The translations under genes were made by a program, and so were the position numbers. Positions 1 through 6,125 of a DNA stretch of 10,659 nucleotides are shown here, one piece after another (position 1 is the stretch's first letter; every line of letters begins with the position of its first letter). This DNA is from JACQCE01 sp041484905 (GTDB lineage: Bacteria > Nitrospirota > Nitrospiria > JACQCE01): positions 1-10,659 of the forward strand of contig JBGPIL010000073.1 of the NCBI GenBank assembly GCA_041484905.1, in the 5' to 3' direction. The notes beneath the pieces were generated by a model, which did not search any database, was not told where the DNA came from, and was given only the letters and a program-made list of their open reading frames with translations.

Positions 1-66
1 TCACAAAATAAGCCCCAATCTGTGAATAATCGTACCCCCGCAACCGAATCGACCGGCGATGATACC

Positions 67-94
67 GTAGGGGCGGTTCGCGAACCGCCCCAAC
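67..94. repeat. 28-nt palindromic element, copy 1
   Basis: The core at 70-91 is a perfect 22-bp palindrome, GGGGCGGTTCG followed by its exact reverse complement. The outer bases GTAG and CAAC extend it to 28 nt with one mismatched pair. It lies 15 bp beyond the stop codon of the glutathionyl-hydroquinone reductase-like gene, so it could form a transcript-end hairpin, although no T-run follows it. A second element with the same length and GGGCG/CGCCC shoulders but a different paired centre lies at 6366-6393. The rest of 1-108 shows no gene I can support. Confidence 0.8.
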
Positions 95-108
95 CAGCGT
101 ATGGGTCA

Positions 109-1044
109 TCACAACGCCTTCCGTTCCTTGCACGACGCCATCAAATCCTGCGCCGGTCCGACCGGAACGATCCGTGTGGGATTAATATCGTCATGGGTTA
201 TGTAGTAATGGCGTTTAATATGATCGAAGTTCACGGTCTGGGCGATCCCCGGCTGCTGATAGAGATCGCGCAGATAACTGAAGAGATGGCGATATTCTGA
301 AATCTTTCGAATGTTGCACTTGAAATGGCCGTGGTAGACGGCGTCGAACCGGACGAGCGTGACAAAGAGCCGCCAGTCGGTCTCGGTGGTCTGATCGCCA
401 AACAGGTACCGCCGTTTGGCAAGGCGTTTCTCCAATTGATCGAGCGTTTTGAAGAGGGCCGTCACGGCCCGCTCGTAGGCCTTCTGCGACGTGGCAAAAC
501 CGGCCTGATAGACGCCGTCGTTGACCCGCTCGTAGATCAGCCCGTTCAGTGTGTCGATCTCTTTGCGCAAAGGCTTGGGGTACAAATCGAGCTTGCTCTT
601 GGTGAATGAATCGAAGGCGCTGTTGAGCATCCGCATGATGTCATCGTCCGAATTGCTGACGATCCGTTTGGTCCGGGTGTCCCAGAGCACCGGCACGGTG
701 ACGCGGCCCTGATAGGCCGGATCGGTCGCCGTGTAGGCTTCGCTGAGGAATTTGAACCCATTGATCGGGTCGGAAAGTTTGTCTGTGAACGCCCAACCCC
801 GTTCGTCGCGGATCGGGTCGACGACCGTCATCCCGATGACCTTGTCGAGTTGCTTGAGCTTCCTGACAATGATCGTCCGGTGCGCCCAGGGGCAGGCCCA
901 CGACACATAGAGATGGTAGCGCCCCTTGGCGGCGGGATAATTGGATGAACCATCGGCTGTGACCCACTGGCGAAACGCATCCGGCTGGCGTTCAAATTCG
1001 CCGGCGGGGGATTGTTCGAGCGGAAACTGAGCGTGGACGGTCAT
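109..1044 (-). CDS. Glutathionyl-hydroquinone reductase-like protein (Xi-class GST, YqjG/ECM4 family)
   Basis: Predicted 311-aa cytoplasmic protein. Family members reduce glutathionyl-hydroquinones to hydroquinones, using a Cys in an N-terminal thioredoxin fold followed by a helical GST C-domain. Seen here: the CPWAH motif at residues 51-55 with Cys51 as the expected catalytic residue; a TVPVLWD strand near 116-122 that supplies the cis-proline; the C-domain block NDGVYQAGFATSQKAYE (about 175-191); and the diagnostic stretch from RYLFGDQTTETDWRLF through HFKCN, QQPGIAQTVN and HIKRHYY to INPTRIVPVGP (about 212-297). Length matches the family (about 310-330 aa). Where I recall a conserved Glu-Ser after the SN motif, this protein has Ser132-Asp133, which may alter glutathione binding. 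The ATG gives the natural N-terminus, but no Shine-Dalgarno sequence is evident because repeat-like DNA occupies the upstream region. It lies 130 bp downstream of nirK on the same strand, so cotranscription is possible. Family assignment is firm; the substrate is unknown. Confidence 0.9.
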   Translation of the reverse strand: MTVHAQFPLEQSPAGEFERQPDAFRQWVTADGSSNYPAAKGRYHLYVSWACPWAHRTIIVRKLKQLDKVIGMTVVDPIRDERGWAFTDKLSDPINGFKFLSEAYTATDPAYQGRVTVPVLWDTRTKRIVSNSDDDIMRMLNSAFDSFTKSKLDLYPKPLRKEIDTLNGLIYERVNDGVYQAGFATSQKAYERAVTALFKTLDQLEKRLAKRRYLFGDQTTETDWRLFVTLVRFDAVYHGHFKCNIRKISEYRHLFSYLRDLYQQPGIAQTVNFDHIKRHYYITHDDINPTRIVPVGPAQDLMASCKERKAL

Positions 1045-1055
1045 ACAATGAATCT

Positions 1056-1172
1056 ACTTTCTACTCTCCATTTTCTAATTTCGGATGAAAAGCGGAGAAA
1101 GGGCGGAGAATGGAAAATGGAGAATGGTAAGTGGATGAAGGACAAAAGAGTGAGAGTGGAGAGTGGATTAGA
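1056..1172. repeat. Family B repeat, copy between the GST-like gene and nirK
   Basis: This 130-bp gap (1045-1174) is filled by A/G-rich low-complexity sequence. The core at 1105-1168 reads, in pieces, GGAGAATGGAAAATGG, then AGAATGGTAAGTGGATGAAG, then GACAAAAGAG, then GAGAGTGGAGAGTGGATT. The same order of pieces recurs in the same orientation at 2167-2243, at the other end of nirK. It is not part of a CDS that I can support. It occupies the position where the promoter or ribosome-binding site of the downstream GST-like gene would be expected. Confidence 0.85.
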
Positions 1173-1174
1173 GC

Positions 1175-2272
1175 TCACTGAGTCGCCCCTGCAGGATTAA
1201 ATATGCTTGGTGCCTCCAGGCCGGTCACCTCAATCATCCCAATCGCGCCTTTATCAAACGCGCGAAAGATGCTGTGATCGACCAGGATGTAGGTGCCGGG
1301 CACGTCCAGCGTGAACTCCACAATCGCCGCGCCGCCGGCGGGGATCAGCGTCGTCTGGACGTTCGTGGCCGGCGGGCTGCCCACGGCACCTTCGGCATAG
1401 ACCTGATCGAAGATCCCTCCGATCACATGAAACGATGACACCAGATTCGGCCCTCCGTTGCCGACGAACAGCCGGATTTTCTCTCCCACTTTCGCTTTGA
1501 GCGCCCGTTCCCCCGTCAGGCTGCCGTCCCGGCCGTTGAAGAGGACATAGTCCGGCTGCTCCATCCGGGCTTTTTCCATCGAATAGGCCTGCAGGCCATG
1601 CGCCCCGTGCGCGCCCTGGGTGTAGAACTCGCTCTGCATGATGTAAAACTCCCGGTCCGCTTTGGGCAGGCCCGCTCGCGCCGGCTCGACCAGGATCAGC
1701 CCGTACATGCCGTTGGCCACGTGGGTGGGCACGTGGGGCGTCGCGCAGTGATAGACATAGAGGCCGGGATGCATCGCCTTCCAGGTGAAGGACGACTTCT
1801 CCCCCGGCAGGGTTTGGGTCACCTTGGCGCCGCCGCCGGGGCCGGTGACGGCATGCAGATCGATCGAATGGGGAAATGTGCTGCTCGAATGGTTCTTGAG
1901 CGTCAGCTCGATCGTGTCCCCTTCGCGCACACGGATAAACGGACCGGGCACGCTGTTGCCGAACCCCCAAAACTCGTAGTCCGTGCCGTCGGCAATGGGC
2001 GCGCGAAACTCTTTGGTCTCCAGCTCGACCTTGACCCGCGCCGGGGCGGCTCGTTGCACTGGGGGCGGCACGTTGGGCGCCGTCGCGGGCGTGAGCGTGA
2101 TGGTATCGGCGGCGTGAGCCATGATGGGAAAAAATACAATGCACAGGGCGAAAAGAGAAAAACGTGAAAATGGAGAATGGAAAATGGAAAGTGGATTAAG
2201 AACAAAGACTGAGAATGGAGAAGAGAGAATGGAGAGTGGATTGTGAAGAACCGGCCGGTTGTTATGCCTCAT
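1175..2272 (-). CDS. nirK: Copper-containing nitrite reductase (NO-forming)
   Basis: Periplasmic two-cupredoxin enzyme reducing nitrite to nitric oxide. Ligands are visible by family pattern, numbered from the start used here. Type 1 Cu: His135, Cys176, His184, Met189 (YHCATPHVPTHVANGM). Type 2 Cu: His140, His175 and His333 (VDHSIFRAF). Catalytic Asp138 (PHSIDLH) and His282 (SSFHVIGGIFDQVY) complete the set, so the enzyme looks intact. The CATPHVPTH spacing and NGMYGLILVEP resemble AniA-type (class II) NirK rather than the Alcaligenes type. The ATG at 2272 is the only canonical start that leaves a signal peptide (hydrophobic stretch about 40-50, cleavage near AHA-A). It has GAGG 7 nt upstream (2280-2283) and a good promoter at 2305-2333. 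Residues about 11-40 (NPLSILSSPFSVF, NPLSIFHSPFSRF) translate a family B repeat, so the N-terminus is unusual. The next in-frame ATG (2122) would remove the signal peptide. Confidence 0.95.
   Translation of the reverse strand: MRHNNRPVLHNPLSILSSPFSVFVLNPLSIFHSPFSRFSLFALCIVFFPIMAHAADTITLTPATAPNVPPPVQRAAPARVKVELETKEFRAPIADGTDYEFWGFGNSVPGPFIRVREGDTIELTLKNHSSSTFPHSIDLHAVTGPGGGAKVTQTLPGEKSSFTWKAMHPGLYVYHCATPHVPTHVANGMYGLILVEPARAGLPKADREFYIMQSEFYTQGAHGAHGLQAYSMEKARMEQPDYVLFNGRDGSLTGERALKAKVGEKIRLFVGNGGPNLVSSFHVIGGIFDQVYAEGAVGSPPATNVQTTLIPAGGAAIVEFTLDVPGTYILVDHSIFRAFDKGAIGMIEVTGLEAPSIFNPAGATQ
2167..2243. repeat. Family B repeat inside the 5' end of nirK
   Basis: A/G-rich on the plus strand: TGGAGAATGGAAAATGGAAA, then GTGGATTAAGAACAAAG, then ACTGAGAATGGAGAAG, then AGAATGGAGAGTGGATT. 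This parallels the copy at 1105-1168 piece for piece in direct orientation, about 1.07 kb apart, so nirK is bracketed by direct repeats. Read on the minus strand it gives residues about 11-35 of the predicted NirK preprotein, including NPLSI twice. Confidence 0.85.
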
Positions 2273-2279
2273 TGCGGGG

Positions 2280-2283
2280 CCTC
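2280..2283 (-). promoter_or_regulatory. Ribosome-binding site supporting the nirK start at 2272
   Basis: On the minus strand GAGG lies 7 nt before the ATG. It is short, but it is the only Shine-Dalgarno-like sequence near a usable start, and it favours the long N-terminus that includes repeat-derived codons. Confidence 0.45.
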
Positions 2284-2304
2284 GGGGGAAGGGGGAACTG
2301 GGCT

Positions 2305-2333
2305 AGTATAGTGAAAACACGGAAAAATGTCGA
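2305..2333 (-). promoter_or_regulatory. Sigma70-like promoter for nirK
   Basis: On the minus strand, TCGACA (2328-2333) and TATACT (2305-2310) are separated by exactly 17 nt. Each matches five of six consensus positions. A transcript starting near 2298 would have a leader of about 25 nt before the ATG at 2272. The family A repeat at 2346-2378 lies just upstream of the -35 box. Confidence 0.6.
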
Positions 2334-2345
2334 GGGAGAACCGCT

Positions 2346-2413
2346 ATTTTCGATTGCAGATTTTCGATTTTCGAATGAAGGGCAAGGGCAAAGGCATTTT
2401 CGATTGAAATGCC
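2346..2413. repeat. Family A repeat with adjoining hairpin, upstream of nirK
   Basis: ATTTTCGATTGCAGATTTTC followed by GATTTTCGAATGA (2346-2378), then a partial second copy ATTTTCGATTG (2396-2406). The partial copy sits in an inverted repeat: GGCATTT (2393-2399), a 7-nt loop, and AAATGCC (2407-2413). The 17-nt string AAAGGCATTTTCGATTG recurs at 10603-10619. No gene is supported in 2273-2505; apart from the promoter, this repeat and the hairpin at 2489-2504, I see nothing else there. Confidence 0.85.
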
Positions 2414-2488
2414 AAGTGCCGAGCAGGCGATTAAAAGCACGGCTTTCCAATGACTACGCCAAGCAAGGGACAAGGGATTATCCCTGAT

Positions 2489-2504
2489 GGACAAGATGTT
2501 GTCC
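2489..2504 (-). terminator. Hairpin after the TPR lipoprotein gene
   Basis: GGACAA, loop GATG, TTGTCC: a 6-bp perfect stem starting 2 nt beyond the stop codon of the TPR gene. On the minus strand no U-run follows, so intrinsic termination is doubtful. On the plus strand it is followed by TTTAAAAT. A second small palindrome (GGGATTATCCC, 2474-2484) lies next to it. Confidence 0.4.
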
Positions 2505-2505
2505 T

Positions 2506-4137
2506 TTAAAATCTCGACGCGGGCAGGACGACGTCGGCCCGGGCCCAGGCCCGATTGAAGCGCTGCTGGATGGCCTCGGCCTCTTTGGCCCTCTTCTGCG
2601 CCTGCAGGCTCTGCATCAGGCCGTAGAGCGACCAGCCATTCTCGGGATGTTTCTCCAGGTCCTTGCGATAGACGGCTTCGGCCGGCGCGCTCATACCCGC
2701 CTCGAAGAGGACGGCGCCCAGAAATTGACGCACCGGCTGATACCAGGCCGGCGGCTCATCATAGGTCAGCCGCTCTTCATCGGCGATCGCCGATTCGAAC
2801 CGCTCGATTGCCTCTCCCGTCCGCTCTTTCGCTGCGGCCAATTCGCCGGCCAGGACGTTGGCCGCAATCCGCAGCAGCACTGCGGCCGAATTGATGCTCA
2901 CCATGCGGTCTTTGGGCATTTCAGCGGCGATTGTCCTCAACAAATCCAGCTCGGCCAGCGCCTTGGGAAACTGCCCCCGCTCCGTCAAGGCCAGCCCCCG
3001 GGCGTAGTGCCAGATGCCGGTGGTATAGTGAAAATCTTCCGGCGGCGCCGGGGCGGTAAGAATCTCCTGCCACATGCCGAAGCGGGCCCAGGTGAAGAGC
3101 GTGATGGGGACAAACGCTTCCAGCGGCGGCGTTTCGCGCACGGCCGCTTCCGGCACATGGGCGGCAAGTTTGCGGGCGGCGGCGAGCGCGACGGCGCGCT
3201 GCCCCTCGATGCTGGCGGCCGCCCAGAGAAAGTGGAGGTTGTGCGGATAGTAGAGCATCGGGTAGACACCGGAGGGATGGCGCCCTTCGAGATAGTGCTC
3301 ATCCACTTCGACGGCGTGGACGTTGCGCTCCACGGCGTCATGATACCGGCCGACACGCATATAGATATGCGCCGGCATGTGGACCAAGTGGCCGGCGCCG
3401 GGCATCAGCTCGGGGAGCTTTTCGGCGCAGGGGACGGCCCGCTCGGGCTTGGGCGAGGCTTCGACGGCGTGAATGTAATAGTGGCAGGCGCCGGGATGGT
3501 CGGGCGCGGCGGCCAGCGCCGCTTCCAGCAGGGCGACGATATCGATGGTGGAACCTTTAGGCGCGCCCTCGCGCGTCCAATAATCCCACGGCTGCTGATC
3601 CATCAACGCTTCGGCCAGCAGCACGGCGGCGTCCACGTCATGGGGATCTTGTTTGGCCACCTGCCGCATGGCGTCGGCGTACGCCGCGTCGCGCAGGGAA
3701 CGGTCGATTCCCGCTTCGGCGCCGTAGCGTTTGGCCAAGGCGCGGATATAGGCCTGCTCCGGCTCGCTCGCGTGGTCGATCAGCTCAAGGGCTTTCTGGA
3801 TCGCGTCGTAAGCTTTCTTCTCCGCTTCGGGCTCCATCGGCATGTTGATATTGGGGCCCAGCGCGAGCGCGATGCCCCACTCGCACAGGGCGCAGGCCGA
3901 ATCAAACTTCACCGCCTGCTCGTAGGCGGCGATCGCCTCGGCGTGGTTGAAGGCGTAGGTCAGCCGCAGCCCCTGGTCGAAATAGCGCTGCGCCCAGGGT
4001 GACGTCGTGGTGATGGGATGGTGCAGCAGGCCAAGGTTGTCCTGCAGCGGCACGGCGGCGCCCTGCGGGGTGGAGACGGCGGCGCAGCCGGCGGCGAGGA
4101 GAGCGGTGACGCTGAGGATGGCGGCGAGCCTGACCAT
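2506..4137 (-). CDS. TPR-repeat lipoprotein of unknown function
   Basis: Predicted 543-aa exported protein. The N-terminus (MVRLAAILSVTALLAAGC) is a short lipoprotein signal with a lipobox-like LAAGC ending at Cys18, implying membrane anchoring after lipidation. I chose this ATG because upstream in-frame codons (to 4242) translate intergenic sequence and would bury the signal peptide. The body is helical TPR-like: FNHAEAIAAYEQAVKFD at about 63-79, GRYHDAVERNVHAVEVD at about 263-279, and further repeats near the C-terminus. Notable conserved-looking pieces are CALC (82-85) with GIALALGPNINMP, HPGACHYYIHAVEASP (about 214-229) and GHLVHMPAHIYMRVGRYHDA (about 249-268). The many His residues could bind metal, but that is inference. 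Similar TPR proteins are common in environmental bacteria with no assigned function. It sits between the cytochrome-barrel gene and nirK on the same strand. A -10-like TATACT ends 8 nt before the ATG, suggesting a leaderless or nearly leaderless transcript. Confidence 0.85.
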   Translation of the reverse strand: MVRLAAILSVTALLAAGCAAVSTPQGAAVPLQDNLGLLHHPITTTSPWAQRYFDQGLRLTYAFNHAEAIAAYEQAVKFDSACALCEWGIALALGPNINMPMEPEAEKKAYDAIQKALELIDHASEPEQAYIRALAKRYGAEAGIDRSLRDAAYADAMRQVAKQDPHDVDAAVLLAEALMDQQPWDYWTREGAPKGSTIDIVALLEAALAAAPDHPGACHYYIHAVEASPKPERAVPCAEKLPELMPGAGHLVHMPAHIYMRVGRYHDAVERNVHAVEVDEHYLEGRHPSGVYPMLYYPHNLHFLWAAASIEGQRAVALAAARKLAAHVPEAAVRETPPLEAFVPITLFTWARFGMWQEILTAPAPPEDFHYTTGIWHYARGLALTERGQFPKALAELDLLRTIAAEMPKDRMVSINSAAVLLRIAANVLAGELAAAKERTGEAIERFESAIADEERLTYDEPPAWYQPVRQFLGAVLFEAGMSAPAEAVYRKDLEKHPENGWSLYGLMQSLQAQKRAKEAEAIQQRFNRAWARADVVLPASRF

Positions 4138-4145
4138 AGGGGAAC

Positions 4146-4175
4146 AGTATAGGAAAGAGGCGTTGTTGGGTGCAA
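4146..4175 (-). promoter_or_regulatory. Candidate promoter for the TPR lipoprotein gene
   Basis: On the minus strand TATACT (4146-4151) is a good -10 box. The best -35 is the weak TTGCAC (4170-4175) at 18 nt spacing. The start codon lies 8 nt beyond the -10 box, so transcription would begin at or within a few bases of the ATG. No Shine-Dalgarno sequence is visible, which agrees with leaderless initiation. Confidence 0.4.
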
Positions 4176-4193
4176 GGAGGAGGGATTCAAGAC

Positions 4194-4226
4194 ATTTTCG
4201 ATTGACGATTTTCGATGTTCGAATGA
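4194..4226. repeat. Family A repeat upstream of the TPR lipoprotein gene
   Basis: ATTTTCGATTGACGATTTTC followed by GATGTTCGAATGA. It differs from the copy at 2346-2378 at a few positions (GAC for GCA, TGTTC for TTTTC). It runs directly into the family C/B composite block that fills the rest of the gap. Confidence 0.85.
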
Positions 4227-4362
4227 AAAACGTGGAGCACAAAAAGCGGAGAATGGAAAATGGAAAATGGAGGAAATGACGAATGGCAAATTTCGAATGC
4301 CGAATGAAAACCGTGGAGAACTGACGGCGGAGAATGGAAAATGGAAAATAGAGAATAGAGAA
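4220..4362. repeat. Tandem composite C+B repeat with 81-bp period
   Basis: Two direct units. Each begins CGAATGAAAA (4220 and 4301), continues CGTGGAG, and reaches CGGAGAATGGAAAATGGAAA (4247 and 4328). Both landmarks are offset by exactly 81 bp, so the module was duplicated as a unit. The first unit also carries GACGAATGGCAAATTTCGAA before the second begins. This block and the family A copy fill 4192-4362, between the TPR gene and the cytochrome-barrel gene. I see no gene here. Confidence 0.85.
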
Positions 4363-4373
4363 GGCGGCCCCGA

Positions 4374-5852
4374 TTAGAGGGCAAAATCGAAGGCGGCCAG
4401 GACGGTCTGCCCCATCTGATCGTTGCCGCTGGGACTTGTCCCCTTAGTCTTGAAATAGTTGTACTCCACATGGGCGGTGGTGTCGACTCTCGTCGAGATG
4501 TTGAAGTTGTACCGGGCCATGAGGGTGTGGGAATCGACGTTGTTGAAATGAGCGGAGAAGGTGGGATCGCCCTGATGGCTGTTGCGGATCAGGTCGTACC
4601 GGTAGATGAAGAGCCATTCGGACCACTGCGCGGGGTTGTAATCGAGTTCGATAAAGCCGCCGTCCCAGACGGCATCCCGCGCGCCGACGATCCCCTGGGA
4701 GAGGAAGAGCGCTTTGCTGTCGTTGCCGTGCAGATAAGCCATGATGAGGTTGAGTTGTGCGAGGAGGGTCAGGCTCAGATCGCCGCCGACCCGGTAGAAG
4801 GACTTGCCCCCGCCGCCGGTCGCGCCGCAAGGGGGATTGGGCGGAAGACAGAGCGCGCTCGGCCTGGTGGGCGCCTCGCCATAGACCCCGATGAGTCCGA
4901 GCCGCTGGCCTGAGACGACGCCGTACCCGCCGCCCAGCGATTGGGTGACACGCCCATAGAAATTCAGCGTCCGGCCTCCCCCCGAACCGCCGGTATTCAG
5001 ATCGCTATTCGACAACGCGTTGAGCGAATAACGGAACATGCCCTCGCCTGGTGTCGTCCTGATCCCCGACAGCTCCAGGCCCGGGTGGTTCTCGCCGAGC
5101 CCGAAGTCATTGGGGTTCGCGTACGTCTGGGTTGGAAGCAGCCCGGGATTGTCCAGGGAGGTGACGTAGGGCGTGCCGGCCATATAATGATAGATCACGA
5201 ACGGGGTGTTCAGCGTGGGGCTTCGCTTCTCGCTGGCCGGGAGCTCCAGCTCATACTTGCCGACTTTCACGTTCATCAGATAATTGCTGTGGAAGAGATT
5301 ATCCAGCCGGACGAAGGCCGCTTCCAGGTCGCCCTCGTCACCGCCCGCGCCGAACCCGGCGCTACCCAAGCCCGGGGTGTAGACGAGGCCGTACGTGATG
5401 TCCCTAGCCAGGAGGCCGAAGCTGAGGATATCCAATCCCGTGAACCCGAAACTGCCGCTGGTGAGATTCGAGGACAAGCCGGCCGTCGCGCCATCCCCCG
5501 CATGGTGCAGCGTGGCGGATTGGTAGCCGACGGTGGTCCGAAACGCCACCGGCCAGTAGCCTTTGGTCAGCGCTTCATAGACCGGGAGATCATTGTCATT
5601 GCCGAGTTGGTAGCCGTGGTCACGGAACGTGTTCCCAAAATCGTTGAGCTTCGGGAACGAGGGGAGATGGCAGACACTGCAGGGCAGATCATACTTGCGG
5701 GCAAACGCCGGAATCGCCTGGGCCGGGCTGCTCCAAAGAACCAGGACGGTTGCCGCGAGGAAGATTGCTCCCAACCCGGAGCCCCATCGCTCCCCCGCGC
5801 CGTGCCGATGACCGACCTGTGTGCGCTCCGCCTGCCTGTGTGCTTGCATCAT
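4374..5852 (-). CDS. Fused monoheme c-type cytochrome/outer-membrane beta-barrel (Cyc2-like)
   Basis: Predicted 492-aa protein. A signal peptide (hydrophobic about 28-41, cleavage after AQA, residue 46) is followed at once by a single c-heme site CSVCH (58-62) in the context FARKYDLPCSVCH, then FPKLNDFGNTFRDHGYQLG. That arrangement matches the N-terminus of Cyc2-type porin-cytochromes, which pass electrons from extracellular donors across the outer membrane. The remaining roughly 400 residues are Gly/Asn/Tyr-rich alternating strands typical of an outer-membrane barrel. A loop Cys pair (SALCLPPNPPCG) and a C-terminus FDFAL, with Phe at the third-last position, are also seen. GGAGG (5858-5862) is 5 nt before the first ATG and 8 nt before the second (5849); the second may be used. 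A strong promoter lies upstream. Neighbours are the TPR lipoprotein and nirK downstream. Heme-barrel fusion is well supported; iron oxidation or any particular donor is not shown. Confidence 0.8.
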   Translation of the reverse strand: MMQAHRQAERTQVGHRHGAGERWGSGLGAIFLAATVLVLWSSPAQAIPAFARKYDLPCSVCHLPSFPKLNDFGNTFRDHGYQLGNDNDLPVYEALTKGYWPVAFRTTVGYQSATLHHAGDGATAGLSSNLTSGSFGFTGLDILSFGLLARDITYGLVYTPGLGSAGFGAGGDEGDLEAAFVRLDNLFHSNYLMNVKVGKYELELPASEKRSPTLNTPFVIYHYMAGTPYVTSLDNPGLLPTQTYANPNDFGLGENHPGLELSGIRTTPGEGMFRYSLNALSNSDLNTGGSGGGRTLNFYGRVTQSLGGGYGVVSGQRLGLIGVYGEAPTRPSALCLPPNPPCGATGGGGKSFYRVGGDLSLTLLAQLNLIMAYLHGNDSKALFLSQGIVGARDAVWDGGFIELDYNPAQWSEWLFIYRYDLIRNSHQGDPTFSAHFNNVDSHTLMARYNFNISTRVDTTAHVEYNYFKTKGTSPSGNDQMGQTVLAAFDFAL

Positions 5853-5857
5853 GCCGT

Positions 5858-5862
5858 CCTCC
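5858..5862 (-). promoter_or_regulatory. Ribosome-binding site of the cytochrome-barrel gene
   Basis: GGAGG on the minus strand, 5 nt before ATG 5852 and 8 nt before ATG 5849. The spacing slightly favours the second ATG. It is one of the few strong Shine-Dalgarno sequences in the window. Confidence 0.7.
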
Positions 5863-5898
5863 GTTCAATACCCTCAACGTAACGCGGCCGGTGTCTCT

Positions 5899-5933
5899 AC
5901 GTTTAAGTGTAGATCGTTTGCGCCAGCCGTCAA
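5899..5933 (-). promoter_or_regulatory. Sigma70-like promoter with overlapping imperfect palindrome
   Basis: On the minus strand TTGACG (5928-5933) and TACACT (5906-5911) have a 16-nt spacer. The -10 box lies in an imperfect 16-bp palindrome on the plus strand (CTACGTTTAAGTGTAG, roughly 5897-5912, 12 of 16 positions symmetric), a plausible operator site. The leader to the start codon would be about 46 nt. Confidence 0.55.
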
Positions 5934-5939
5934 GCAGAG

Positions 5940-5990
5940 AGATGTTCGAAGGCGAATTGCGGATGAAGAATGGCGAGCAAAGGCCATGAC
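5940..5990. repeat. Degenerate family C-like sequence in the divergent gap
   Basis: GATGTTCGAAGGCGAATTGC followed by GGATGAAGAATGGCGA resembles a decayed copy of the CGAATTGCGAATG/CGAATGCCGAATGA sequences seen at 7541-7604 and 4291-4310. The match is partial. The rest of the gap to 6089 shows no gene. Confidence 0.4.
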
Positions 5991-6089
5991 GAATAACCAG
6001 CACGCAACTTCCCACATCATGGGGACGGATTGAGCGACCCCCCTCCCGCCTAGCCGTGGGGATCGGCGCCGGCATGGGGGTGGAGGGGC

Positions 6090-6119
6090 CCGACATTCGT
6101 CGGGGGAATATGGTATCAT
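6090..6119 (+). promoter_or_regulatory. Extended -10 promoter for the small basic gene
   Basis: TGGTATCAT (6111-6119) is an extended -10 (TGn plus TATCAT). A -35-like CCGACA (6090-6095) lies 18 nt upstream. The ATG at 6126 is 7 nt past the -10 box, which predicts a leaderless transcript. Confidence 0.5.
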
Positions 6120-6125
6120 TATGGC

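Noticed and set aside
22..300. Small plus-strand ORF at the window start
   Set aside because: It runs across the 28-nt palindrome and into the 3' end of the GST-like gene on the other strand; no start signal or family match.
1105..2243. Composite transposon with nirK as cargo
   Set aside because: The flanking family B copies are direct low-complexity repeats with no transposase gene, terminal inverted repeats or recognisable target duplication.
2647..4002. Long plus-strand ORF of about 450 codons
   Set aside because: Antisense to the TPR lipoprotein gene; rich in Gly, Arg and His from reversed GC-rich codons, with no recognisable domain, while the opposite strand has a signal peptide and TPR repeats.
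4138..4242. Upstream extension of the TPR lipoprotein by 35 codons
   Set aside because: The extra residues translate repeat and intergenic DNA and would bury a clear lipoprotein signal that begins at the ATG at 4137.
4941..5882. Plus-strand ORF of about 313 codons
   Set aside because: Antisense to the cytochrome-barrel gene and its promoter; no signal, motif or ribosome-binding site supports it.
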